Positions 1-8,800 of a stretch of 64,000 bases of DNA are shown here, piece by piece (position 1 is the first letter of the stretch; each line of letters starts with the position of its first letter). Both the position numbers and the translations under genes were made by a program. This stretch comes from Solimicrobium sp040544425 (GTDB taxonomy: Bacteria > Pseudomonadota > Gammaproteobacteria > Burkholderiales > Burkholderiaceae_D), in contig JBEONO010000001.1 of assembly GCA_040544425.1 (NCBI GenBank), positions 124,001 through 188,000 on the forward strand. The letters are read 5' to 3'. Under the pieces are notes generated by a model. That model was not told the origin of the DNA. It saw nothing but the letters and a program-made list of their open reading frames with translations, and searched no databases.

Positions 1-1
1 T

Positions 2-1834
2 TTCCGTGGCGCGGGCTGGAACGTGGTCAAAGTGATCTGGGGTTCGGGCTGGGACGAATTGCTGGCCAAGGATAAAGAAGGGATTCTGCAGCGCGTGATG
101 ATGGAAACTGTGGATGGCGAATACCAGAATTACAAAGCCAAGGACGGTGCTTATGTGCGCGCCAATTTCTTTGGCAAACATCCCAAGCTGCTGGAAATGG
201 TCAGCAAAATGTCGGATGACGATATCTGGCGGCTGACCCGCGGTGGACATGATCCACACAAAATTTACGCGGCATTCAAAGTGGCACAGGAGCATAAAGG
301 CCAACCGACAGTATTGCTGGTCAAGAGCGTCAAGGGTTTCGGATTTGGTAAATCCGGCGAAGCGCGCAACACCGCGCACAACACCAAAAAGCTCGATGAC
401 GAAGCAGTCAAGGCCTTGCGTGATCGCTTCCAGTTGCCGATCGCCGATTCCGAATTGCCATCGATTCCGTTCTACAAACCGGCTGACGACACACCGGAAA
501 TGCAATACCTGCAGGCGCGTCGCAAGGCCTTGGGTGGTTATCTGCCGCAGCGTCGTCAAAAGGCTGATGAAGTATTGACGGTGCCACCGTTGTCCGCGTT
601 TAAAGCCATGTTGGAGCCGACCGCAGAAGGTCGCGAAATTTCAACCACCGCCTCGTATGTCCGTGTGTTGACCGCATTGTTGCGAGATGCCAGTCTGGGT
701 CAGCGTATTGTGCCGATCATGGTGGATGAATCGCGTACTTTCGGGATGGAAGGCTTGTTCCGCCAGATCGGTATTTTCAGTCAGGTTGGACAACTGTACG
801 AACCGGTGGATAAAGACCAGGTGATGTACTACCGCGAAGACAAAGCCGGACAGATTTTGCAGGAAGGGATTAACGAAGCGGGCGGTATGAGTTCATGGAT
901 CGCCGCAGCGACATCGTACTCGACCAATAATCGCGTAATGATTCCGTTCTATACCTATTACTCAATGTTTGGTCTGCAACGGATCGGCGATCTGGCCTGG
1001 GCAGCGGGTGACATGCGCGCGCGCGGATTCCTGATCGGCGGCACAGCCGGTCGTACCACGCTGAACGGCGAAGGTCTGCAACACGAAGATGGTCACAGCC
1101 ACGTGATTGCATCGACCATTCCGAACTGCGTCCCGTATGATCCAACGTTCGCGCATGAAGTTGCCGTGATTATTCACGACGGTTTGCGCCGCATGATCAG
1201 CAATCAGGAAGATGTGTTTTATTACATCACCCTGATGAATGAAAATTACCCGCACCCAGGTTTGAAAGAAGGCCAGGAGCAAGGCATTATCAAGGGTCTG
1301 TACCTGTTGCAAAAAGATCCGACTGCCAGCAAACATCGCGTGCAGTTAATGGGTTCGGGTACGATTTTGCGCGAAGTCATCGCCGGTGCCGAATTGCTGC
1401 AGGCCGACTGGGGTATCGCCGCAGACATCTGGTCAGCACCTTCATTTACCTTGCTGGCGCGTGATGGTCAGGACGTCGAACGCTGGAATATGCTGAACCC
1501 CGGTGAAACACCGCGTGTCGCGTATGTGACCGAATGCCTGCAAGATACGGAAGGTCCGGTCATTGTATCGACTGACTATATGCGCACCTATGCCGAACAG
1601 ATTCGCGCATTTATCCCGCACGGACGGCGTTATAAAGTATTGGGCACCGATGGCTTTGGTCGTTCCGATACCCGCGCCAAATTGCGTGAGTTCTTTGAAG
1701 TAAATCGCTATTTCGTAGCCATCGCCGCCTTGAAAGCGTTGGCCGACGAGGGCGCGATTTCAGCTGCAGTCGTATCGCAGGCGATCAGCAAGTATGGCAT
1801 CAACCCAGGCAAACCTAACCCAGTCACACTTTAA
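2..1834 (+). CDS. aceE: Pyruvate dehydrogenase E1 component, homodimeric type (5'-truncated)
   Basis: Thiamine-diphosphate-dependent E1 of the pyruvate dehydrogenase complex: it decarboxylates pyruvate and transfers the acetyl group to the lipoyl arm of E2. The frame is already open at the left edge (FRGAGWNVVKVIWGSGWDEL), so only about 610 C-terminal residues of a roughly 890-900-residue enzyme are present; the N-terminal cofactor-binding part lies outside. The visible part keeps long stretches typical of AceE, such as the MVDESRTFGMEGLFRQIG segment and the GEGLQHEDGHSH loop. It is followed 54 nt later by aceF, then lpdA, giving the usual aceE-aceF-lpdA order. The identification is very secure. 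Confidence 0.97.
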   Translation, partial: FRGAGWNVVKVIWGSGWDELLAKDKEGILQRVMMETVDGEYQNYKAKDGAYVRANFFGKHPKLLEMVSKMSDDDIWRLTRGGHDPHKIYAAFKVAQEHKGQPTVLLVKSVKGFGFGKSGEARNTAHNTKKLDDEAVKALRDRFQLPIADSELPSIPFYKPADDTPEMQYLQARRKALGGYLPQRRQKADEVLTVPPLSAFKAMLEPTAEGREISTTASYVRVLTALLRDASLGQRIVPIMVDESRTFGMEGLFRQIGIFSQVGQLYEPVDKDQVMYYREDKAGQILQEGINEAGGMSSWIAAATSYSTNNRVMIPFYTYYSMFGLQRIGDLAWAAGDMRARGFLIGGTAGRTTLNGEGLQHEDGHSHVIASTIPNCVPYDPTFAHEVAVIIHDGLRRMISNQEDVFYYITLMNENYPHPGLKEGQEQGIIKGLYLLQKDPTASKHRVQLMGSGTILREVIAGAELLQADWGIAADIWSAPSFTLLARDGQDVERWNMLNPGETPRVAYVTECLQDTEGPVIVSTDYMRTYAEQIRAFIPHGRRYKVLGTDGFGRSDTRAKLREFFEVNRYFVAIAALKALADEGAISAAVVSQAISKYGINPGKPNPVTL

Positions 1835-1888
1835 TTATCCAACGACTAACAAACGCCGGATCCAAATCCGGCGCACGGAGCGAAATCG

Positions 1889-3184
1889 ATGAGCACAATT
1901 GACATCAAGGTCCCGGACATCGGCGACTTTAAAGAAGTAGAAGTGATTGAGTTAATGGTCAAAGTGGGTGACACCATTAAAGTCGATCAATCGTTAGTAA
2001 CGGTTGAGTCGGACAAAGCGAGCATGGAAATTCCATCCAGCCACGCGGGTGTCGTTAAAGAAATCAAAGTCAAAGTCGGCGATAAAATTGCTGAAGGCTC
2101 GTTGTTGTTAATACTGGAAGAGAGCGGGGCGGCAGTGGCCAGCGCGGCACCGGCACCTGCGGTTGCAAGTGCACCGGCAGCAGCACCAGCACCGGCAGCA
2201 CCAGCGCCAGCACCAGCAGCACCAGCGCCAGTCGCTCCAGCTGTAACTGAAGCTGCACCATCCAACGGCAGCGCCCACGCATCACCATCAATCCGCAAGT
2301 TTGCCCGCGAACTGGGCGTCGATTTAACTCGGGTAGCTGGCAGCGGTCCCAAATCGCGCATCACCGTTGAAGACGTACAAAATTTTGTCAAAGGTGTGAT
2401 GCTGGCTCCAGCCGCCAGCAGTGCTCCAGCAGCCAATGGCATTGGCCTCAGTTTGTTGGCGTGGCCTTCGCTCGATTTCAGCAAGTTCGGCAATACTGAA
2501 CTGGTGCCGCTGTCGCGCATCAAAAAACTGAGCGGCCCGAATCTGCATCGCAACTGGGTGATGATTCCGCACGTGACTCAGTTTGATGAAGCCGATATCA
2601 CCGACCTCGAAGAATTCCGCAAATCGAGCAATACCGCGATGGCCAAATCCGGCGTCAAGCTGACCATGCTGGCCTTTGTAATCAAAGCCAGCGTCGCCGC
2701 ACTGAAAAAATTCAGCGCCTTCAACTCCTCGCTCGATGCCAAAGGCGAGAACCTGATCGTCAAGCAGTATTACAACATTGGCTTTGCGGCGGATACGCCG
2801 AATGGTCTGGTAGTTCCGGTGATCAAAAATGCCGATCAAAAAACTCTTACGCAGATCGCCGTTGAAATGGGTGAACTGTCTGCACAGGCGCGCGACGGCA
2901 AGCTGAAACCGGCTGACATGCAGGGTGCCACCTTCACCATTTCTTCATTGGGTGGTATCGGCGGTACGGCGTTCACACCGATTATCAACGCGCCGGAAGT
3001 GGCGATTTTGGGATTGTCGAAATCGTCCATCAAACCGGTCTGGGATGGGGCCAAATTTGAGCCGCGTCTGATGTTGCCGTTGTCCTTGTCTTACGATCAT
3101 CGCGTTATCGACGGTGCCATGGCCGCCAAATTCACCGCATATCTGGCTGAGATCGTAGCCGACTTGCGCAAGACCCTACTTTAA
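1889..3184 (+). CDS. aceF: Dihydrolipoamide acetyltransferase (E2 of pyruvate dehydrogenase)
   Basis: E2 core of the pyruvate dehydrogenase complex, passing acetyl from lipoate to CoA. Domains in order: one lipoyl domain (residues 1-75, with the lipoylated lysine K43 in ESDKASME), an Ala/Pro-rich swinging linker (about 80-125), a peripheral subunit-binding domain (about 131-167, SIRKFARELGVDL), a second short linker and the catalytic domain ending with SYDHRVIDG, which holds the catalytic His and Asp. At 431 residues it has a single lipoyl domain, where E. coli has three. An SD-like GGAGCG lies just before the ATG. The neighbouring E3 supplies another lipoyl domain. Confidence 0.97.
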   Translation: MSTIDIKVPDIGDFKEVEVIELMVKVGDTIKVDQSLVTVESDKASMEIPSSHAGVVKEIKVKVGDKIAEGSLLLILEESGAAVASAAPAPAVASAPAAAPAPAAPAPAPAAPAPVAPAVTEAAPSNGSAHASPSIRKFARELGVDLTRVAGSGPKSRITVEDVQNFVKGVMLAPAASSAPAANGIGLSLLAWPSLDFSKFGNTELVPLSRIKKLSGPNLHRNWVMIPHVTQFDEADITDLEEFRKSSNTAMAKSGVKLTMLAFVIKASVAALKKFSAFNSSLDAKGENLIVKQYYNIGFAADTPNGLVVPVIKNADQKTLTQIAVEMGELSAQARDGKLKPADMQGATFTISSLGGIGGTAFTPIINAPEVAILGLSKSSIKPVWDGAKFEPRLMLPLSLSYDHRVIDGAMAAKFTAYLAEIVADLRKTLL

Positions 3185-3198
3185 TCCGGAGCCATGCC

Positions 3199-5004
3199 AT
3201 GACAATTATCCAAGTAAAAGTGCCTGACATCGGTGATTTCAAAGAAGTCGAAGTTATTGAGTTGCTGGTCAAAGTCGGCGACACCGTCAAAGTTGATCAG
3301 TCTTTGATTACGGTTGAATCTGACAAAGCCAGTATGGAAATTCCGTCCAGTCATGCCGGCGTGATCAAGGAAATCAAAGTCAAACTGGGTGACAAGATTG
3401 CCGAAGGATCGCTGCTGCTGGACCTGGAAGCGGATGCCTCCGCTGCAATTGCTGCTCCTGCTGCTCCTGCTGCACCTGCAGCGCCCGCAACTGCACCGGC
3501 TGCACCAACTGCAGCACCATCGCCCGCAACGCCAGCCGCAACAACGCCAGCACCGATTGCTTCCAGCTATGCTGGCAAGGTTGACGTTGAATGCGACATA
3601 ATGGTCCTCGGTGCCGGACCTGGCGGTTATTCAGCTGCGTTCCGCGCTGCAGATCTGGGTTTGAATACCGTACTGGTCGAGCGATATGCAGCATTGGGCG
3701 GGGTGTGCCTGAATGTCGGATGCATTCCATCGAAGGCGCTTCTGCACGTTGCGGCGGTCATCGATGAAGCGGCCGGCATGTCCAAGCACGGGGTTATTTT
3801 CGGCGCGCCGGTCATCAATCTTGACGAGCTGCGCGGCTACAAGGAAAAAGTCATCAACAAAATGACTACCGGTCTGGCCGGGATGGCCAAAGCACGCAAG
3901 GTCAATGTCGTGCAGGGCACAGGACAGTTTGTCGGTCCCAATCATATTGAAGTGACGGCTGCCGATGGCACGAAAAAGACCGTGCAGTTCAAGCAGGCGA
4001 TTATTGCGGCTGGCTCGTCGGTAGTCAATTTGCCGTTTGTGCCAAGTGATCCACGGATTGTCGATTCCACCGGCGCACTGGAATTGCGGCGGATACCAAA
4101 ACGCATGCTGGTGATCGGCGGCGGCATTATCGGTCTGGAAATGGCGACAGTGTATTCCACCCTGGGCGCAAGAATTGATGTGGTTGAAATGCTGGATGGA
4201 TTGATGCAGGGCGCGGATCGCGACATGGTCAAGGTCTGGCAGAAATTCAATGAAAAGCGTTTTGACAATATCATGCTCAAAACGAAAACTGTCGCCGTTG
4301 AAGCGCTGCCGGAAGGAATTAAAGTCACATTTGAAGCAGCCGAAGCAGGCGGCAAGGCACCTGATCCGCAGGTCTATGACATGGTGCTGGTGGCAGTCGG
4401 TCGTAGCCCGAACGGTAAAAAAATCGCAGCGGATAAAGCCGGTGTGACGGTGACGGAGCGCGGATTTATCGAAGTTGATCGTCAGATGCGAACCAATGTG
4501 CCGCATATTTTTGCCATCGGTGATCTGGTCGGACAACCGATGCTTGCCCACAAAGCCGTGCATGAAGCGCATGTGGCGGCAGAAGCAGCAGCGGGACAAA
4601 AATCATACTTTGATGCCAGAGTCATTCCATCGGTGGCTTACACCGATCCTGAAGTGGCCTGGGTCGGCATCACGGAAGATGAAGCCAAGGCCAAAGGGAT
4701 CAAGCTCGAAAAAGGTCTTTTCCCTTGGGCAGCGTCGGGTCGGGCCGTGGCCAATGCGCGCGACGAAGGTTTTACCAAATTGCTGTTTGATGCCGAGACC
4801 CATCGCATCGTCGGCGGCGGGATTGTTGGCACCCATGCCGGTGACATGATCGGTGAGATAGCATTGGCGATTGAAATGGGTGCCGATGCCGTGGATATCG
4901 GCAAAACGATTCATCCTCATCCAACCCTGGGTGAATCGATTGGTATGGCGGCGGAAGTATTTGAAGGCGTCTGTACCGATTTGCCACCGATGCGCAAAAA
5001 ATAA
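3199..5004 (+). CDS. lpdA: Dihydrolipoyl dehydrogenase (E3) with N-terminal lipoyl domain
   Basis: FAD enzyme that reoxidises dihydrolipoate with NAD+. It is 601 residues, longer than the usual ~475 because residues 1-75 form a lipoyl domain (ESDKASME lysine) joined by an Ala/Pro/Thr linker to the E3 body. The body shows the FAD GxGxxG (LGAGPGGYSAAFRA), the redox disulfide (GGVCLNVGCIPSKAL), a second nucleotide-binding GGGIIGLEMA and the C-terminal HPHPTLGE active-site His region. The gene follows aceF by 14 nt with GGAGCC as RBS and closes the operon before a strong terminator. Such lipoyl-E3 fusions are known from betaproteobacteria and Neisseria. Confidence 0.97.
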   Translation: MTIIQVKVPDIGDFKEVEVIELLVKVGDTVKVDQSLITVESDKASMEIPSSHAGVIKEIKVKLGDKIAEGSLLLDLEADASAAIAAPAAPAAPAAPATAPAAPTAAPSPATPAATTPAPIASSYAGKVDVECDIMVLGAGPGGYSAAFRAADLGLNTVLVERYAALGGVCLNVGCIPSKALLHVAAVIDEAAGMSKHGVIFGAPVINLDELRGYKEKVINKMTTGLAGMAKARKVNVVQGTGQFVGPNHIEVTAADGTKKTVQFKQAIIAAGSSVVNLPFVPSDPRIVDSTGALELRRIPKRMLVIGGGIIGLEMATVYSTLGARIDVVEMLDGLMQGADRDMVKVWQKFNEKRFDNIMLKTKTVAVEALPEGIKVTFEAAEAGGKAPDPQVYDMVLVAVGRSPNGKKIAADKAGVTVTERGFIEVDRQMRTNVPHIFAIGDLVGQPMLAHKAVHEAHVAAEAAAGQKSYFDARVIPSVAYTDPEVAWVGITEDEAKAKGIKLEKGLFPWAASGRAVANARDEGFTKLLFDAETHRIVGGGIVGTHAGDMIGEIALAIEMGADAVDIGKTIHPHPTLGESIGMAAEVFEGVCTDLPPMRKK

Positions 5005-5029
5005 AATCTGCACAAGGTCCAAGACTGAA

Positions 5030-5051
5030 GCCGGCAATTGCCGGCTTTTTT
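5030..5051 (+). terminator. Intrinsic terminator of aceEF-lpdA
   Basis: The perfect inverted repeat GCCGGC-AATT-GCCGGC is followed by TTTTTAT, starting 26 nt after the lpdA stop. This is a classic intrinsic terminator ending the PDH operon. Confidence 0.9.
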
Positions 5052-5213
5052 ATTCCCGTGTTGATTCAGTATCCTGAATGCTGCGCACTATTGCCAAATC
5101 GCAGTAAACCCTGATGCTGCAAACGCCAATTGCCGGGCTTGATTCGATTTGTGATACTCCAACAAAAGCCGCGCGATCGGCTCCTGTTTCAATAAATTTC
5201 AGTGTCAATAATC

Positions 5214-6158
5214 ATGTCCGATTCTATTCCAGTTGTTTTTTGTTTCGATGCCAATTACGCGAACTATGCCGCCGTGGCGACCTATTCGCTGCATCAAAAC
5301 ACATCATCAGCCTTGAACATTTATTGGATCATTCCTGCTGAAGAAAAAGACGACATCGTCCCAATTCAACAAATTCTTCTGCAACGGGGATTGCAAATCA
5401 GGCTGCTGTGCGCCGACACAAGCATGTTTTCAGACTGGAAGGTCGTTGGTCACTTTAGTCGGGGCATGTACTTGCGTTTGCTCATTCCCGATCTCCTCAG
5501 TGAGCGTAAGGCGATTTACCTGGATTCGGATACATTGGTTCTTGGTGATTTGACCGAGCTTTACGAAAGCGACTTGCAGCAAAATTTAATTGGTGGCGTG
5601 ATCGATATCAACGAGGGAATCAACAGCAAGATCCCCCGTTCGGACGGAGATATTTATATTAATTCCGGCGTCTTGGTCATGGACCTCGATGCGCTGCGAG
5701 CAGACCGGTTTCTGAAAAAATGCACGGAAATCTATCGGCAATACGCGCAGCTTACGATCCTCCCGGATCAATGTGTCATCAATAAATACGCAGATGGAAA
5801 AAAGTTAATCCTTGATCCAGGCTGGAATCGCCAGATCATCCACAACAACACCAGCAAGGAATTGTGGCGTCAAATCATCGCTGGCGGTCATTCAAAAATT
5901 CTGCACTTCATCACCGACACCAAACCATGGCAAACCTGGTGTCTGCCTTACTTATCAGAGTTTTGGTGGTCATATGCAAATCAACTGGCATTGCCGGGTC
6001 TAAAGCCGGCAGAAGCCACTGAGCTGACCCATTTCATTTGTCTCGCAAAAGCATACGATCAAACCGGAGACTTTGGGAAGGCGAGCCGGCTGAAGTCTGA
6101 CATCATCAGAACTCTATTGAAAGCCGTTGTCGATTTGTCTTCTGCCGATTGCGCTTGA
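5214..6158 (+). CDS. Family 8 glycosyltransferase (LPS-type galactosyl/glucosyltransferase)
   Basis: Nucleotide-sugar-dependent retaining glycosyltransferase of family GT8, probably decorating LPS core or another surface glycan. Motifs: N-terminal VVFCFDANYANYAAVATYSL, the metal-binding DxD as YLDSDTLV (residues D104/D106 from this start), YINSGVLVMDL, the ILPDQ motif and the C-terminal KILHFITDTKPW. The C-terminal 50 residues (ATELTHFICLAKAYDQTG) look like a short helical extension. ATG 5214 is chosen, although an in-frame GTG at 5202 is possible. No other glycan genes are adjacent, so the acceptor is unknown. It appears to be a single-gene unit. Confidence 0.85.
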   Translation: MSDSIPVVFCFDANYANYAAVATYSLHQNTSSALNIYWIIPAEEKDDIVPIQQILLQRGLQIRLLCADTSMFSDWKVVGHFSRGMYLRLLIPDLLSERKAIYLDSDTLVLGDLTELYESDLQQNLIGGVIDINEGINSKIPRSDGDIYINSGVLVMDLDALRADRFLKKCTEIYRQYAQLTILPDQCVINKYADGKKLILDPGWNRQIIHNNTSKELWRQIIAGGHSKILHFITDTKPWQTWCLPYLSEFWWSYANQLALPGLKPAEATELTHFICLAKAYDQTGDFGKASRLKSDIIRTLLKAVVDLSSADCA

Positions 6159-6331
6159 TTAAACCTGACTCGCCGGGCAGCCATCTGATTAAATTTACAG
6201 TCCGGCTCCAAATCGAAAACAATACCGGTCGGCAGCGGCAACGGTTCTGCTAAAGGAACCTCACAGTAAGCAAAGAATTGGCACCATGCAAATCGAATTC
6301 CTGGTTAAAATGTCGAGGCTGAAACCAAGTT

Positions 6332-6405
6332 GCGGGTGTAGCTCAATGGCAGGGCAGAAGCTTCCCAAGCTTACGACGAGGGTTCGATTCCCTTCACCCG
6401 CTCCA
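6332..6405 (+). tRNA. tRNA-Gly (anticodon CCC)
   Basis: The acceptor arm GCGGGTG pairs with CACCCGC, followed by discriminator T and an encoded CCA (6403-6405). The D-arm AGCTCAATGGCAGGGC, anticodon loop TTCCCAA (anticodon CCC, reading GGG) and T-arm GAGGGTTCGATTCCCTT are all present. The lowest pair of the anticodon stem appears mismatched (G/A). The layout matches bacterial tRNA-Gly(CCC). It stands alone between the GT8 gene and the PEP-CTERM gene. Confidence 0.95.
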
Positions 6406-6739
6406 ATATCTGCGCTTTAGTTCATCTTCTCAGTTGTCCACCGACTCGAAAAACAACATTCCGGCCAGCTCGTCGTACAACATATTTTCCGCTTGCCAAA
6501 TCTGCGTCTACCCGTGACCGCATCGATAGTCCTGGATCGAAGCCATTAAAACGGTAAATCTGAACGGATATATTGAATTTGCAGGTCAAGCTGTATAGAG
6601 AATTTGCAAAGCTTTGTTTCATTGAATTATTTTCTGTTATCACTGTTTCAAAATACCCTAAATTGGGCATAGTCAAAACGGATTTCTTTGGATAAACTCC
6701 ATCCCGATAAATTTAAATCGGCACTCTTGGGGAATTTTC
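6406..6739. other. Intergenic region between tRNA-Gly and the PEP-CTERM gene
   Basis: 334 bp, A+T-rich. An open frame on the minus strand (6422-6676) shows no recognisable family or RBS and is treated as noise. The region should hold the promoter of the PEP-CTERM gene. GGGGAA just before the ATG at 6740 is a plausible RBS. Confidence 0.4.
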
Positions 6740-7768
6740 ATGAAATTCAGCGCACTTGGTTACGCTCTTTTTGCTTCAGTGATGACAGTTGCGGGGCACG
6801 CAAACGCACAATACGCCTTGACCAATTTGGGGCAGGGAACGGCGTATGCAGTGAATGACCTTGGCACTGTGGTTGGCAGCACGACCAGTTCGACCGGCTT
6901 TGCCCAGGCCACCGAATGGCATGACTCATCCATCACTTACCTTTTCGGTGCCAGCAATGAGAATGTCTCTGCAGTGTCGATTAACGATTCAAATCAGGTT
7001 GTTGGCACGGCCTATGATCCGGGCACGAAGACCTCAAATGCACTGGAATGGACTGGCAGCAACAGCCCCGTTGCTTTGCCCTCGTTTGCCATGTCGGCAA
7101 ATGCGAACAGCATTAACAATGCCGGACAGATTGCCGGGACGATTTTTTTCTACGGTGTTCCCCAGGCGGTGGTGTGGAATGGACATGCGGTGACCTTCCT
7201 GGCGCCTGGCGCTGCTAACAGCACGGCCAACGGCATCAATAACCAGGGAACGGTAGCTGGTGCTGCCGCCAATGGCGGTGTGACCTGGCAAAGCGTCGGT
7301 GCTGGCATCACCAATGCAAACGACGGCAATCAATTTTCTTCCGTGACGGAAGTAAATTCTCAAGGCGTGGCAATTGGGCATTCCGCAAACGGCTCATACA
7401 TTTTTAAAAATGGGCTGGCAAGCGCGTTCAATGGGAATCTTACTTCGATCAACGATAACGGACTGATGACGGGCTCGATCGCTGGCACTGGTGCGATTCT
7501 TTATGACGGCAACACCATCACCAATCTGAATAACTATGTGACGCCTTCCGAGAAAGCAGCAGGCTGGGTGTTGGAAAGTGCCAGCTACATCAGTAACGCT
7601 GGGTACGTTGTTGGTTCAATGAACAATACGATTACAGGACAGAGCGCTGCGTTTGAGTTGTCGCCAGTGTCGGCAGTTCCTGAGCCAGGCGGATATATGA
7701 TGCTGCTTGCCGGATTGGGTTTGCTTGGATTTACAAGACAGCGCCTTGGCCGGGCGGGATTTCGTTAG
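6740..7768 (+). CDS. Secreted HAF-repeat protein with PEP-CTERM sorting signal
   Basis: Exported protein of 342 residues. Residues 1-23 are a signal peptide (cleavage near GHANAQ). The body is a run of HAF-type repeats with recurring I/VNDxGxVVGS, INDSNQVVGT, INNAGQIAGT and INNQGTVAG cores, which build a beta-rich propeller- or solenoid-like domain. The C-terminus has PEP-CTERM architecture: VPEPGG, a hydrophobic segment (YMMLLAGLGLLGF) and a basic tail (RQRLGR), which is the substrate signal for exosortase/EpsH. No exosortase is in this window. Such proteins usually go to the outer surface or exopolysaccharide matrix; the specific role is unknown. Confidence 0.88.
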   Translation: MKFSALGYALFASVMTVAGHANAQYALTNLGQGTAYAVNDLGTVVGSTTSSTGFAQATEWHDSSITYLFGASNENVSAVSINDSNQVVGTAYDPGTKTSNALEWTGSNSPVALPSFAMSANANSINNAGQIAGTIFFYGVPQAVVWNGHAVTFLAPGAANSTANGINNQGTVAGAAANGGVTWQSVGAGITNANDGNQFSSVTEVNSQGVAIGHSANGSYIFKNGLASAFNGNLTSINDNGLMTGSIAGTGAILYDGNTITNLNNYVTPSEKAAGWVLESASYISNAGYVVGSMNNTITGQSAAFELSPVSAVPEPGGYMMLLAGLGLLGFTRQRLGRAGFR

Positions 7769-8005
7769 TATTGGAAATTCTTGATTCTTGAGAAAACGAC
7801 ACTGCGCAAACTTTTTTCACCCACCCGTAATCGCTTTCGACACACCCCAAGTTCACTTTGCCAAGGGATTCTCTGATAAAATCAGCCACCTGCTGAAACG
7901 TCAGGTCCTGAGCATTGTCTCACCAAGCCCGTATTCTGTCGGCTTCACGGAACAAGTTTAATCCGTGCTCTATGAAGCGACTTATCAGAAATCCCCAAAA
8001 AATTT

Positions 8006-8755
8006 ATGCCTATTAAAAACGCTGACCAGTCTATCCCGGAGCGTGATGATTCTGGATCAACCACAGACAAACCGATGTTTTACGACCCCAGCGAACATCG
8101 GATCCGCAGCTTTGTCACGCGTGCCGGTCGCGTCTCGTCAGGGCAGGCGCGCGCGCTGGAAGCGCTGGGGCCGCAGTTCTTTATCCCATATCAAAAGGCG
8201 CCACTGGATTTCAATCAGACTTTTGGACGCGAAGCGCCGACCATTTTCGAAATTGGCTTTGGCATGGGAGAAACCAGCGCAACAATTTCATCTGGTATGC
8301 CTGACAAAAATTTCCTCGGTGTTGAGGTTCATACGCCAGGAGTGGGGAGCCTGTTGAAATTAATCGGCGAGCAGCAACTGAGTAATCAACGCATCATCCA
8401 GCACGATGCGTTTGAAGTGCTCACGCATATGATCAAACCAGATTCACTGGCAGGCGTACACATATTCTTCCCGGATCCCTGGCACAAGGCGCGCCACAAC
8501 AAGCGGCGGTTGATTCAGGCACCGATGGTGCAATTGATTGCGTCCCGTTTGCAGACCGGCGGTTACCTGCACTGCGCTACCGATTGGGAAGATTATGCCA
8601 ATCAGATGCTTGAAGTATTGGGTGCCGAGGAGGCTTTGCAAAATACGGCAGATGGATTTGCGCCGCGGCCAGCGTATCGGCCGGTAACAAAATTTGAGAA
8701 TCGTGGATTGAAACTGGGGCATGGGGTCTGGGATCTGGTATTTCTGAAAAAATAA
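8006..8755 (+). CDS. trmB: tRNA (guanine-N7-)-methyltransferase
   Basis: SAM-dependent methyltransferase making m7G46 in the tRNA variable loop. Visible motifs: the SAM-binding FEIGFGMGET (residues 81-90) and the family signature HIFFPDPWHKARHNKRRL with the catalytic PDPW region, then HCATDWEDYANQML. Length 249 fits TrmB with a short extra N-terminus. The start is the ATG after AAAAAATTT, with no strong SD visible; the next internal Met is at codon 24. mnmH follows 45 nt downstream on the same strand, so the two tRNA-modification genes may be co-transcribed. Confidence 0.95.
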   Translation: MPIKNADQSIPERDDSGSTTDKPMFYDPSEHRIRSFVTRAGRVSSGQARALEALGPQFFIPYQKAPLDFNQTFGREAPTIFEIGFGMGETSATISSGMPDKNFLGVEVHTPGVGSLLKLIGEQQLSNQRIIQHDAFEVLTHMIKPDSLAGVHIFFPDPWHKARHNKRRLIQAPMVQLIASRLQTGGYLHCATDWEDYANQMLEVLGAEEALQNTADGFAPRPAYRPVTKFENRGLKLGHGVWDLVFLKK

Positions 8756-8800
8756 TGGAATGCCATGTTTGAGCGTTTTCTTCAATTGAACTGTGAATAG

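Noticed and set aside
3631..4599. 322-codon minus-strand frame over lpdA
   Set aside because: Shadow of the highly conserved lpdA. No homology features, no RBS.
6332..6405. tRNA-Gly as an integration site for an island
   Set aside because: No integrase and no repeat of the tRNA 3' end were found downstream; flanks look chromosomal.
6422..6676. 84-codon minus-strand frame after tRNA-Gly
   Set aside because: No RBS or family resemblance; lies in A+T-rich promoter-type DNA.
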